From Polyangiaceae bacterium (lineage in GTDB: Bacteria > Myxococcota_A > Polyangia > Polyangiales > Polyangiaceae), in assembly GCA_019637295.1 (NCBI GenBank), contig JAHBVX010000001.1:347501-411500 (forward strand): DNA of 64,000 nucleotides, given 5' to 3'. The notes under the pieces were generated by a model. It saw only the letters and a list, made by a program, of their open reading frames with translations, did no database searches and was not told where the DNA came from. Both the position numbers and the translations under genes were made by a program. This document shows positions 55,932 to 64,000 of this stretch, in pieces (position 1 is the first letter of the stretch; every line of letters begins with the position of its first letter).

Positions 55932-57098
55932 GTGCCCGCTCTGATCGACCCGCGTCGCGCGCACACGTTCGCGTCTCTGCTCCGGTGGCTGGGTCCGTGG
56001 GTGAGCGAGCATGTGGTGCCGCCGGGCATCCGCTGCGAGGGCTGGGTCGTTCGGGACGGCCAGCTCCACGGGCATCGCGCGCACCGCGCGGGTACGCCGC
56101 CCGTGCCCGGCCGCCCGAGTCGGCTCGAGGTCCTGCTGTACCATCCGCGGACCGAGCCCGTCGGCACCTACTTGATCGCGCCCGGCCTGCACTTCCTGGG
56201 TCCCGACGATCCGCGGCTCGATCGCTTCTGTCGCATCTTGGCCCGCGCGGGGTTCCTGGTCGCGGCACCGTTCCTGCCGGCGTACGTCGATCTGGAGGTG
56301 CGGCCGGATGCGCCGGACGACCTCGAGCTGATCGCGCGCGCGCTGCTGGAGCGCACACCCCCGGGGCAACGCCCGGCGCTGTTCAGTATTTCGTTCGGCT
56401 CCTGGCCGGCCCTCGAGGTCGCGGCGCGGATGCCGGGGGTGATCGACGCGGTCATCACCTTCGGTGGCTACGCGGACTTCGACGCCTCCGTGCGCTTCTG
56501 CGTGGACGGCGTGATGCGCACCGCGGGCGGCGACCTGAAGCTGACCCGGGATCCGCTCAACTCACCGGCCTTGTTCCTGAACTTGCTGCGCTTTCTGGAG
56601 GTGGAGGGTGACACTCGCGCGCTCGAGAGCGCCTGGCGCGAGATGGTCTACCGCACCTGGGGTCGCATGGAGTTGAAGGCGCCGGGTCGCCTCGAGCCCT
56701 TCGCGCGCGAGCTCGTCCCCACGGTGCCCCAGGCGCAGCGCGGCCTCTTCCTCATCGGCTGCGGCGTCGAACCCGGCGCGTCCGAGCTGGTCGCCTCGGC
56801 CTTGCGGCGCGCGGGGGAGACGCTGGCGTACGCGAGCCCGAGGGCTGCGCTCGAGCGCATCGACTGTCCGGTGGTGGTGTGCCACGGTCGTGACGACGAC
56901 GTGATCCCCTGGGGCGAAGCGGAGAAGCTCGTCGGCGCGGTGCCAGCTGCCGTCGCCAAGCGACTGTACTTGACGGGGCTCTATGGCCACACCGGCGCGG
57001 GCAAGGCGAGCCCGCGGGACGCAGTGCGAGAGGTCCAGGCGCTCCTGGGCATCGCGCGGGCGCTGGCGCACGCTGGGCAGCTGCGTGAGTTGCTGTGA
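55932..57098 (+). CDS. Alpha/beta hydrolase
   Basis: 388 aa, GTG start. Candidate triad: nucleophile in SISFGS (S-x-S-x-G elbow in LFSISFGSWPALEVAA), acid in VVVCHGRDDDVIPWGEA, His in LTGLYGHTGAG. The N-terminal strand region (YLIAPGLHFLGPDDPRLDRFCRILARAGFLVAAP) has the usual layout before the elbow. Cytoplasmic, no signal peptide. Substrate cannot be predicted; esterase or lipase-like activity is the default. Confidence 0.85.
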   Translation: MPALIDPRRAHTFASLLRWLGPWVSEHVVPPGIRCEGWVVRDGQLHGHRAHRAGTPPVPGRPSRLEVLLYHPRTEPVGTYLIAPGLHFLGPDDPRLDRFCRILARAGFLVAAPFLPAYVDLEVRPDAPDDLELIARALLERTPPGQRPALFSISFGSWPALEVAARMPGVIDAVITFGGYADFDASVRFCVDGVMRTAGGDLKLTRDPLNSPALFLNLLRFLEVEGDTRALESAWREMVYRTWGRMELKAPGRLEPFARELVPTVPQAQRGLFLIGCGVEPGASELVASALRRAGETLAYASPRAALERIDCPVVVCHGRDDDVIPWGEAEKLVGAVPAAVAKRLYLTGLYGHTGAGKASPRDAVREVQALLGIARALAHAGQLRELL

Positions 57099-57109
57099 GG
57101 TGCGTGCGG

Positions 57110-57517
57110 TCAAGGACGCGGACGGCACGCGGGCGCGTCCGTCGCTGCGCACACGCGATCGAGGCGCCGGCGGGTGACGGCGATCCAGCGCGCGTGGGTG
57201 GCCGCGTGAGGCTCCAGGATGCTGAGCGCGCGCCAGTAGGACTGGGCTGCCCACTCGGGGTGCCCCTGGTGCAGGCGCAGGTCGCCGAGCTGCACGAAGG
57301 AGTAGGCTGGTGCGGGGCACTCGAACCCGCAACGGGCCAGCCGGCGAACGAGGGCGCGCGTTGCGAGCGCGAGCGCCGCCTCGAGGTCGCCTCGCTCGCG
57401 AGCTTCGCTCGCGGCAGCCGAGTCTTCGCGCGCGAGCGCCTCGGGCTCGCTGACCCGCGGCGGGGGTCCAGCGGCGCAGGCGAAGCACAGGGAAAAGAGC
57501 GGGGTCACCTTGGGCAT
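57110..57517 (-). CDS. Small TPR-like secreted protein
   Basis: 135 aa from ATG 57517 (TACCTT ends 11 nt upstream); an ATG at 57538 is the alternative. The N-terminus (MPKVTPLFSLCFACAAGPPP) looks like a short signal with a possible lipobox Cys. Two TPR-like helix pairs follow (ARERGDLEAALALATRALVRRL; YSFVQLGDLRLHQGHPEWAAQSYWRALSILEPH), ending in a Cys-containing Arg-rich tail. Convergent with the hydrolase and divergent from the gene at 57550, whose -10-like hexamer shares two bases with its own. Confidence 0.65.
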   Translation of the reverse strand: MPKVTPLFSLCFACAAGPPPRVSEPEALAREDSAAASEARERGDLEAALALATRALVRRLARCGFECPAPAYSFVQLGDLRLHQGHPEWAAQSYWRALSILEPHAATHARWIAVTRRRLDRVCAATDAPACRPRP

Positions 57518-57549
57518 CGACACGTCGCAAGGTAGCATCGCGCCTGCGC

Positions 57550-58446
57550 ATGGTGCTCGAGCAGACCATCGAGCTAGCGAAGAGCTCGGGTCCGTACGGA
57601 CCCGACGAACGGGTGCGGGGGCGGGTGATCGTTCGGCCACGGCAGAGCCTCCGCGTTCGTGAGATCCAAGTCGCGCTGTGCACCACCATCGGCCCGACCT
57701 CGGGGGACGAGAACGACGTGGCTGAGGGAGTGCAGCCAGGCGACCGCTGCCGCCTCTGGGAGCGAGACCTCGATCGACACTGGCCCGCGCTCGGTCGGCA
57801 GGAGATCGACTTCGAGCTCGAGCATTGCCCTCCGTACCCCTTCCTAGGCACGCTGCTGACGTCCAGGTTCGTGGTGCGCTCGCTCCTGAACACCGACTGC
57901 GGTGAGTTCGTCGAGCGCGTGCCCATCACCGTGGATGCTCCGGAGGCACGCGTGGAGCCCATGCCATGGGACGAAGAGAACAGGCCACGGCTGTGGGCGT
58001 CCCGTACGCCGCTGACAGCGCTTCGATTCGGAGAACCGCGCGTCGCGGTTCATCACTGTGTCGCCGATCCGCGAGCCGGCTACCGCGCGGACGGCCAAAC
58101 GGTGCTTCCGATCGAGGTGCGCGTGGGCGGACCCGTGACCCGTGTGACGGCGGACGTGGTCGTGGCCGAGGTCATCGCGCGGGGAAGACGCCGGCACCGA
58201 CTCGGAGGCGCGACCGCTACGCTGCTTGCGCAGGGAGAGCCCAGCGTGTTCCCCGGCTGCCTTCCCGTCACCCCGCTGCTCGGGCTCCCGCGCGCGATGT
58301 GGATCGGCGAGCGCCGCAACGCCCACGTCCTTCGCTACGGCCTGCTCTGGGTATTGGAGGTGAGAGTCGAGCGTCCCTCGCCCTGGTCCACGCAGACCGT
58401 CGTCGAGCCCTTGCGCACGCGGCCGCGGGGCGAAGCGCCAGGCTGA
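57550..58446 (+). CDS. Unknown beta-rich protein (arrestin-like?)
   Basis: 298 aa, ATG with TAGCAT ending 11 nt upstream. No signal peptide or TM. The sequence is strand-rich with the rhythm of an arrestin/Spo0M-type beta sandwich (GPYGPDERVRGRVIVRPRQSLRVREIQVALCTTI ... EIDFELEHCPPYPF ... RFVVRSLLNTDCGEFVERVPITV), repeated in the C-terminal half (LPIEVRVGGPVTRVTADVVVAEVI). I do not recognise a family; the arrestin-like idea is weak inference from layout only. Confidence 0.6.
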   Translation: MVLEQTIELAKSSGPYGPDERVRGRVIVRPRQSLRVREIQVALCTTIGPTSGDENDVAEGVQPGDRCRLWERDLDRHWPALGRQEIDFELEHCPPYPFLGTLLTSRFVVRSLLNTDCGEFVERVPITVDAPEARVEPMPWDEENRPRLWASRTPLTALRFGEPRVAVHHCVADPRAGYRADGQTVLPIEVRVGGPVTRVTADVVVAEVIARGRRRHRLGGATATLLAQGEPSVFPGCLPVTPLLGLPRAMWIGERRNAHVLRYGLLWVLEVRVERPSPWSTQTVVEPLRTRPRGEAPG

Positions 58447-58491
58447 CGTTGCTGGCTGCGCTTCCGAGTCTCGCGGAGTAGACTGACGGCC

Positions 58492-60888
58492 ATGGTGCGG
58501 ACGCGAGCTCTGGCGGTGATGGTGGTGGCGATGGCGTGGGCAGCCCTCTTGCCGGCGGCTTGCGGCTCCGACGACGGCAAGGTTGCCTCCAACGCGGGTA
58601 GTGGTGGTGGCGCCGGTGATGCCTCGACGGATGGAGCGGGCGCTACCGGCGGCGCGATCCTGGACGGGACCACCGGGTGCACGAACGGGCAACCCTGCGG
58701 CGACGGCGGGATCTGCGCGGGCGGAGTCTGCTGCTCCGCCGCGCTCGCGTGTGGGGCACAGTGCTGTGGAAGCGGCGACGTGTGCTCGTTCTCCAAGTGC
58801 GTGCAGCCAGGCGCGGTGTGCGTGGACTCTTCCGACTGTGCCAGCGGTCAGTACTGTGAGTACGCCCTCGGCGACGGCCCGGACGGCGGCGCTCCGGGCG
58901 ACGCGGGCGCTGGGGATGGTGGAGCCTGCGTGGGCGGTAAGGTTCAGCTCACCGGGCGCTGCCTACCGGAGCCGCCGATCTGCGCGCCGAGCGATCCGAA
59001 CCCGGGCAGCTCGTGCCTCGAGAAGTGCGAGGTCGTCCCGCCGACCACGGCGTTCGATCCGGTCGTGAAGTACTCCTGGGGCGGAGAGACCACGCCGCCT
59101 TACTCCACGGACGTGATGATGACGCCCATCGTCATTCAGCTCGACGACGACAACTGCGACGGCAAGATCACCGGCGACGACATCCCGGAGATCGGCTTCG
59201 TCACCTTCACGGGCGGCGGCTACTACCGCCCGGGCACGCTGCGCGTGGTCAGCGTACAGAACGGCGCGCTCGTGGAGAAGTGGAACAAGCCCGACGCGGT
59301 CCACGCGAGCAGCGGCCTCGCGGCCGGTGACATCGACGGCGATGGCGTGCCCGAGATCGTGGCTTGTCTCGCCCCGGCGCCCGGCGGCGTGAGCTGCTGC
59401 GACGAGCAGGCCTACAACACGGGGGTCGTGGCCTTCAAAGCCAACGGCGACGTGCTGTGGACGCAGACCGACACGACGCAGGTGCACTGCGGCTACGAGT
59501 CGCCTGCGATCGCCGATCCCGACGGCACCGGGCCGTTGGTGCTGGTCGGGCTCACGCTGCTCGACGGCAAGACCGGAGCGATCGTGAAGAACCTGGACCC
59601 GGCGCACAGCTGGGGCACCAAGCTCACGGGCTTTGCCGATGTGGACGGGGACGGGAAGCTGGACGTCGTGCAGGGGCAGCGGGCCTTTCGCACGAGCGGC
59701 AACGTGATCTGGGATCTGTCTCAAGGCACGAACACGATCAGCGGCGGCTACCACGCCGTCGGCGATCTGGACAACGACGGCAAGCCGGAGGTCGTGATCA
59801 TCTCGAGCGGCGGGCCGCACACTGCCCACGTGGTGCAGTTCGACGCGGGCAGCCCCAGCGGCGCGAAGATCGTGCGCCAGGGGATCGACATCAACAACGG
59901 CATCAGCACCGCCACCTTCTGCAACGCGGCCAGCGAGTACGGCGGCGGACCGCCAATCATCGCCGACTTCGACGGCGACGGCTTCCCGGACGTGGGAGCG
60001 GCCGGGGCCGTGGGCTACATCGTGCTCAGCGGCAAGAAGCTGATGGACCCCACCGTCGCCAACGCGGACACCACCCTGTGGTTCAAGACCACGCAGGATT
60101 GTTCGAGCGCGGTGACGGGCTCGAGCGTGTTCGACTTCAACGGAGACGGTAAGGCCGAGGTGGTCTACGCGGACGAGGTCCACCTGTGGATGTACGACGG
60201 TGCGACGGGCACCAACCTGATCCCCGAGACCTGCAACACCAGCGGCACCCTGTGGGAGTACCCCGTGGTGGCCGACGTGGACAACGACGGCCAGGCGGAC
60301 ATCGTGCTCGCGTCCAACGCGTACGGGCTGACCTGCAACGGCACCAAGCAGGCGGGCATCCGCGTCTTCAGCAGCGCGTCCGGCAGTTGGGTCCGCACCC
60401 GCCGCGTCTGGAATCAGCACACCTACCACGTCACGAACGTGGAGGAGAGCGGCGCCATCCCCAAGAGCGAGGTCGCGAACTGGACGGTGCCTGGCCTCAA
60501 CAACTTCCGTCAGAACAAGCAGCCTGGCGGCGAGTTCGCGGCGCCGGACGCGGTGGTGCGCGTGAGCCCCAAGTGCGGGGGCAGCTACGGGCTCGTGGCC
60601 ACCGTCCGCAACCTGGGGCAGGCGGTGCTGCCTCCGGGTGTGGGCGTGACGTTCTACTCGGGTGCGCCCCCGTCCGGCACGCCCCTTGGTCAAGCCGCGA
60701 CGACCATCCCCCTCGGTCCGGCCCAGGCGCAAGATCTCTTGCTCGACCTGCCGAACGCGCCGGCGGAGGTCAGGAACGGCCAGACCACCGTGTACGCCGA
60801 GGTCACCGTGCCGGCGCCGACGGTGGAGTGCCGCACGGACAACAACACGTCGCCGCCCGAGAGCGCGGCGTGCACCGGTCCGCGCTAG
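58492..60888 (+). CDS. FG-GAP/VCBS repeat lipoprotein
   Basis: 798 aa, ATG with TAGACT ending 7 nt upstream. Signal ending in lipobox LPAAC, Gly/Ser linker, a Cys-rich module (CTNGQPCGDGGICAGGVCCSAALACGAQCCGSGDVCSFSKC), then about 450 residues of FG-GAP/VCBS-type beta-propeller with repeated calcium loops (DDNCDGKITGDDIPEIGF, GDIDGDGVPEIVAC, DVDGDGKLDVV, DLDNDGKPEVV, DFDGDGFPDVG, DFNGDGKAEVVY, DVDNDGQADIVL) and a C-terminal CARDB-like domain (YGLVATVRNLGQAVLPPGVGVTFYSG). A surface-anchored calcium-binding propeller; ligand unknown. Confidence 0.9.
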   Translation: MVRTRALAVMVVAMAWAALLPAACGSDDGKVASNAGSGGGAGDASTDGAGATGGAILDGTTGCTNGQPCGDGGICAGGVCCSAALACGAQCCGSGDVCSFSKCVQPGAVCVDSSDCASGQYCEYALGDGPDGGAPGDAGAGDGGACVGGKVQLTGRCLPEPPICAPSDPNPGSSCLEKCEVVPPTTAFDPVVKYSWGGETTPPYSTDVMMTPIVIQLDDDNCDGKITGDDIPEIGFVTFTGGGYYRPGTLRVVSVQNGALVEKWNKPDAVHASSGLAAGDIDGDGVPEIVACLAPAPGGVSCCDEQAYNTGVVAFKANGDVLWTQTDTTQVHCGYESPAIADPDGTGPLVLVGLTLLDGKTGAIVKNLDPAHSWGTKLTGFADVDGDGKLDVVQGQRAFRTSGNVIWDLSQGTNTISGGYHAVGDLDNDGKPEVVIISSGGPHTAHVVQFDAGSPSGAKIVRQGIDINNGISTATFCNAASEYGGGPPIIADFDGDGFPDVGAAGAVGYIVLSGKKLMDPTVANADTTLWFKTTQDCSSAVTGSSVFDFNGDGKAEVVYADEVHLWMYDGATGTNLIPETCNTSGTLWEYPVVADVDNDGQADIVLASNAYGLTCNGTKQAGIRVFSSASGSWVRTRRVWNQHTYHVTNVEESGAIPKSEVANWTVPGLNNFRQNKQPGGEFAAPDAVVRVSPKCGGSYGLVATVRNLGQAVLPPGVGVTFYSGAPPSGTPLGQAATTIPLGPAQAQDLLLDLPNAPAEVRNGQTTVYAEVTVPAPTVECRTDNNTSPPESAACTGPR

Positions 60889-60901
60889 TCGAACAGAGAC
60901 C

Positions 60902-62026
60902 ATGTCGCCTCGAAGACGCGCCGCGCTCGCGCTGCTCTGCCTCGGGGTCACGCTGGCCGTGGTGCCGCGTTGGTGGATGGGTCGCGACGCGAGGGCGTTT
61001 CTCGCGGCAGAGCGCAGCGCTCAGCACGAGCTCGCTCGGCGGGTCGCCGCGGCGATCGAGGCGCATCCCGAGCGCACGTTCTTCGGCGGCAGTGAGCTGC
61101 GCTTCGACGGGCAATCCGCGGTCGCCATCTACCAGATGACGCTCCTGGGCTTGGGCCAGGTGCTGCTCGCGCACCCCGACCTCCGCGAACAGTACTTGCC
61201 CGCGATGCGCCTGGCGGCTCACCGCCTCGCGGATCCGCGCACGCTCGTGTACGCAGGCACGGTGTATCCGAGGCACGGCGTGGTCGCGATGGGGCCGCGC
61301 GAAGGACACGCCTACCTGGGGTACGTCAACCTCGGGCTCGGCATGCTGCGCGCGGTCGAGCCCGAGACCCCCCTCGCCGCGCTCCATGACCGCATCAGCG
61401 ACGCCCTCGCTGCTCGTCTGTTCGCCTCCCCGACGGGGCTGATCGAGACCTATCCGGCGGAGACCTGGCCCCCCGACGTGGCCGCGGTCGCTGGCTCGGT
61501 GGGGCTGCACGCGCGGGTGACCGGACGAGATCGCGAGGCGCAGCTGGCTGCCTGGGCAGACCGGTTCGCTGCGTGCTCGATTCACTCGTCGGGTTACGTG
61601 GTCCAGCGTGTGCGTTCGGGTACGTGCGTCCCAGTCGATGCTCCCCGCGGCAGTGGCACCGCGGTCGCCGCGTACTTCCTGAGCTTCGCGGTGAGGGGGC
61701 TTGCTCGGCGGCTCCACGAGGGGCTCGTGGCGACCGGCATGCGCTCGCTGCTGGGGTTCGGCGCGTTGGCCGAGTACGCTCCCGGTTTCGAGGGCAGCGG
61801 CGACGTGAACGCAGGGCCCATTGTGTTTGGCGTCTCCGTCGGGGCGACGGGCTTCGGTCTGGGTTCGGCGCGCGCCCATGACGATGGCGAGACCTTCACC
61901 CGGCTGTACCGCACCCTGCATCTGTTCGGCGCGCCGGTGGATGACTCGGCCGGACGCTGGTACGCGACGGGTGGGGTGCTCGGCAACGCGCTGCTCCTGG
62001 CCATGTTGACCGCGAGGGCGGAGTGA
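60902..62026 (+). CDS. Membrane-anchored helical protein of unknown function
   Basis: 374 aa from ATG 60902. One N-terminal hydrophobic helix (AALALLCLGVTLAVVPRWW) leads to a ~350-residue extracytoplasmic part of paired helices and Gly-rich loops (LGYVNLGLGMLRAV; TYPAETWPPDVAAVAGSVGLHARVTGRD; GVSVGATGFGLGSARAHDDGETFTRLYRTLHLFG) that reads like an (alpha/alpha)-toroid, as in some glycosidases or linalool dehydratase-like proteins. No catalytic residues can be assigned. It overlaps the next small gene by 4 bp. Confidence 0.65.
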   Translation: MSPRRRAALALLCLGVTLAVVPRWWMGRDARAFLAAERSAQHELARRVAAAIEAHPERTFFGGSELRFDGQSAVAIYQMTLLGLGQVLLAHPDLREQYLPAMRLAAHRLADPRTLVYAGTVYPRHGVVAMGPREGHAYLGYVNLGLGMLRAVEPETPLAALHDRISDALAARLFASPTGLIETYPAETWPPDVAAVAGSVGLHARVTGRDREAQLAAWADRFAACSIHSSGYVVQRVRSGTCVPVDAPRGSGTAVAAYFLSFAVRGLARRLHEGLVATGMRSLLGFGALAEYAPGFEGSGDVNAGPIVFGVSVGATGFGLGSARAHDDGETFTRLYRTLHLFGAPVDDSAGRWYATGGVLGNALLLAMLTARAE

Positions 62027-62274
62027 GGGTCCGAGCGCGCGTGGCCGTCGTGCTCGGGCTGATGCTCGCGCTGGTGGGTGCGCAGTGGCTGCTCGGTTCT
62101 TGGCTCGCGGACCGGGATCCCGTCGCGGCCGCCTTCTTGGGCGACTACGTGACCTTGGCGCTCGCGCCGGCCTTGCTCGTGAGTCGCCTCGCCACCGTGC
62201 TGCTGGTGCCGGGTTGGGTCGTCTACCTGCTCGTGACTACAGCTCTACTAGAACGAGGTTCTTCCCCCGAGTAG
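62023..62274 (+). CDS. Small two-TM membrane protein
   Basis: 83 aa, GTG start overlapping the upstream stop (GTGA). Two hydrophobic helices (VAVVLGLMLALVGAQWLLGSW and YVTLALAPALLVSRLATVLLVPGWVVYLLVTTALL). Likely translated with, and perhaps partner of, the toroid-like protein. The 136 bp to the next gene hold no clear promoter that I can support. Confidence 0.7.
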   Translation: MRVRARVAVVLGLMLALVGAQWLLGSWLADRDPVAAAFLGDYVTLALAPALLVSRLATVLLVPGWVVYLLVTTALLERGSSPE

Positions 62275-62410
62275 TTGTGGATCCGTGACGGGGAAGGAAG
62301 TATCTCCCGGCTTGGTATGTACGCCCGCGGCGGGTCTCCAGCCTTCGAGCTGGTGCTACTCGTGGTCGTCACCTCGGAGCTGCGCCTCGCAGCCATGGAG
62401 ATCTGAGCAC

Positions 62411-64000
62411 ATGAAACTCAAGAAGAACTCGATACTGAGCGGCGCGGTCTTCGCCGCGCTCTCGGGCGCAGCGATGGCTGCCACGCCGCTCGGCTGCGGT
62501 AGCGACTCGAACACGTCGTTCACCAGCACCGGCGGCGCGGGCGCGACCGACGGCGGCGCCGCCACGGGCGGCACTGGACTGTTCGGCGGCACCGGTGGCG
62601 CGGGCGGCTCGGCCGGAGTCGGGGGAGCAACCGGCGGCACGGGCGGTGGGGATCCCTGTCCCGGCGCGACCCTCTGCGGCAGCAGCTGCACCAACACCAA
62701 CTTCGATCCGGCCAACTGCGGCAGCTGCGGCAACGCCTGCCCTTCGGGTCAGCTCTGCTCGTCGGGTCAGTGCAGCCTGACGTGCCTCGGCGGCACCACC
62801 CAGTGTGGCACCGAGTGCGTGAACACCAACACGGACTCGGCGAACTGCGGCACCTGCGCCAACGCCTGCACCGGCGGCCAGGTCTGCTCGGCCGGGCAGT
62901 GCGGCCTCACCTGCGTCGGTGGCACGACGCTGTGCAACGGGGCGTGCGTCAACACCGGCAACGACACCGCGAACTGCGGCAGCTGCGGCAACGCCTGCCC
63001 CTCTGGTCAGGTGTGTGCAGCGGGGCAGTGCGCTCTGAGCTGCGTGGGTGGCACCACCCTGTGCGGCAACAGCTGCGTGAACACGACGACGGATCCGGCC
63101 AACTGCGGCAGCTGCGGCACCGCCTGCACCGCGGGTCAGGTGTGTGACAGCGGAACCTGCAGCCTGCAGTGCTCGGGTGGCAGCACCAAGTGTGGCAACT
63201 CCTGCGTGGACACCAACACCAGCCCAACCAACTGCGGCACCTGCGGAAACATCTGTCCCGGCGGCCAGGTGTGCAGCGGAGGCAGCTGTCAGGGCTTGTG
63301 CAGCGGTGGCCTCACCCAGTGCGGCAACAGCTGCGTCAACACCCAGACGGACGGGATGAACTGCGGCACCTGCGGTAACGCTTGTGCCTCCGGCGCGACC
63401 TGTCAGAGCGGCACTTGCGTGCAGTGCAACAGCGCGACCACGGACTGCGACGGTGACGGTTGGCTCGTGTCCCAGGGCGATTGCTGCGACAAGCCCGGAT
63501 TGTGCGGCAACGAGCCCGCGCTCGTGAACCCGGGTGCCATCGAGGTGGTCGGCAACGGCCTCGACGACAACTGCAACGGTCTGGTGGATCTGTTCGATAC
63601 GGCGGACACGCTGCCGTGCGATACCACCTTGACCTCGAACTCGTCGGTCGCGGGCGACTACGCCAAGGCCCTCGGCATCTGCAAGACCACGACGGAGAAT
63701 CCGCCCCTCGCGCAGAGGACGTGGGGACTCATCTCCGCGGAGATCCTGCGGGCCGACGGTTCGGCCCTGGGCGATGTTCGAGCGCGGTCGATCCGCAACA
63801 AGTTCGGCAACTCGGTCGTCCCCCTCGAGGGCGGGAGCCTGGTGTCGCTGTCCAGCGGTATCGCCGCGGACGCGACGCAGACCAATCCGGGTCCGAACGG
63901 CGGCGCTCCTGGCGCCGGAAACGTGAGCACCACGCACGCCCCGGGCAGCGCGGTCAACATCTCGACCTGCACCGACGCGCGCTGCATCAAGGACTGGTTC
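62411..64000 (+). CDS. Cys-repeat, MopE/choice-of-anchor L lipoprotein (3' partial)
   Basis: At least 530 codons, still open at the right edge. GGAG lies 11 nt before ATG 62411. Signal KKNSILSGAVFAALSGAA with lipobox PLGC, Gly/Ala linker, then six 42-43-residue repeats (residues 83-338), each with eight Cys (CxGGTTxCGxxCVNT ... NCGxCGNAC ... GQVC ... GxC). After these comes a MopE-type metal-binding motif (DCDGDGWLVSQGDC ... VVGNGLDDNCNGLVD) and the start of a choice-of-anchor L domain (VVPLEGGSLVSLSSGIAAD). Surface protein; the C-terminus lies outside the window. Confidence 0.88.
   Translation, partial: MKLKKNSILSGAVFAALSGAAMAATPLGCGSDSNTSFTSTGGAGATDGGAATGGTGLFGGTGGAGGSAGVGGATGGTGGGDPCPGATLCGSSCTNTNFDPANCGSCGNACPSGQLCSSGQCSLTCLGGTTQCGTECVNTNTDSANCGTCANACTGGQVCSAGQCGLTCVGGTTLCNGACVNTGNDTANCGSCGNACPSGQVCAAGQCALSCVGGTTLCGNSCVNTTTDPANCGSCGTACTAGQVCDSGTCSLQCSGGSTKCGNSCVDTNTSPTNCGTCGNICPGGQVCSGGSCQGLCSGGLTQCGNSCVNTQTDGMNCGTCGNACASGATCQSGTCVQCNSATTDCDGDGWLVSQGDCCDKPGLCGNEPALVNPGAIEVVGNGLDDNCNGLVDLFDTADTLPCDTTLTSNSSVAGDYAKALGICKTTTENPPLAQRTWGLISAEILRADGSALGDVRARSIRNKFGNSVVPLEGGSLVSLSSGIAADATQTNPGPNGGAPGAGNVSTTHAPGSAVNISTCTDARCIKDWF
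62657..63424 (+). repeat. Six ~129-bp repeats encoding 8-Cys modules
   Basis: Units begin at 62657, 62783, 62912, 63041, 63170 and 63299; period 129 bp (126 for the first and last). Conserved at protein level, diverged in DNA, so older than the short Gly/Ser repeats elsewhere in the window. Confidence 0.9.

Overview
This 64 kb window is GC-rich, densely coded chromosomal DNA, most likely from a myxobacterium of the Polyangiales type (Sorangium/Polyangium/Labilithrix-like; the genus cannot be fixed from here). The evidence is: very large Ser/Thr kinases fused to ATPase and TPR regions; a PilZ protein of the myxobacterial TIGR02266 type; a kinase with a DUF2378-like tail; about twelve Cys-anchored lipoproteins with Gly/Ser-rich linkers; MopE-like, IgGFc-binding-like, DNRLRE, lamin-tail and choice-of-anchor domains; and GTG starts with four-base gene overlaps. 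I see no insertion sequence, prophage, integrase or CRISPR array.

Layout. 0-5.2 kb: a truncated esterase-like protein, two surface lipoproteins and a small 2H-phosphoesterase-like protein. 5.2-8.4 kb: proC, then dnaJ and a HAD hydrolase (4-bp overlap), then PilZ. 8.5-16.6 kb: a 735-aa TPR lipoprotein diverging from a 1495-aa kinase/cyclase-like/AAA/TPR protein that overlaps a patatin gene by 4 bp. 16.7-22.8 kb: GST, a mini-TPR protein, a UvrD/PcrA helicase, a Ser/Thr kinase and a divergent zinc-ribbon membrane protein. 22.8-29.1 kb: grpE, dnaK and a second giant kinase/cyclase-like/AAA/TPR protein. 29.2-31.5 kb: a 69-aa protein, dnaA and a 509-bp non-coding region with an inverted DnaA-box pair, a candidate oriC or dnaA control region. 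31.5-35.1 kb: two outer-membrane proteins, an unknown protein and a membrane protein. 35.2-38.3 kb: ccmE-hemE-hemG heme genes, then tRNA-Gln(UUG). 38.5-42.5 kb: ECF sigma factor and membrane partner, PP2C phosphatase, an HtrA-like pseudoprotease, rpiA. 42.5-51.4 kb: IgGFc-binding-like lipoprotein, mutM, small lipoproteins, a lysR/oxidoreductase/SDR locus, a putative metallopeptidase lipoprotein and a zinc-ribbon membrane protein. 51.5-64 kb: mostly secreted or surface proteins, including a cysteine-repeat choice-of-anchor L lipoprotein that runs off the right end.

How the genes fit together. Housekeeping functions (proline, heme, cytochrome c maturation, DNA repair, replication initiation, chaperones) are interleaved with signalling proteins (three kinases, one PP2C phosphatase, one ECF sigma factor, PilZ) and envelope lipoproteins.

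The most useful cross-cutting observation is regulatory: about nineteen start codons on both strands have a TANNNT hexamer (-10-like) ending only 5-12 nt upstream, often exactly 6 or 7 nt. This suggests widespread leaderless or near-leaderless transcription. Two copies of a multi-hairpin intergenic repeat, a sigma-54-like promoter before a 67-aa membrane protein, and two kinase/cyclase-like/AAA/TPR paralogues are the other candidates for undescribed biology. All homology calls come from reading motifs, not from database searches.
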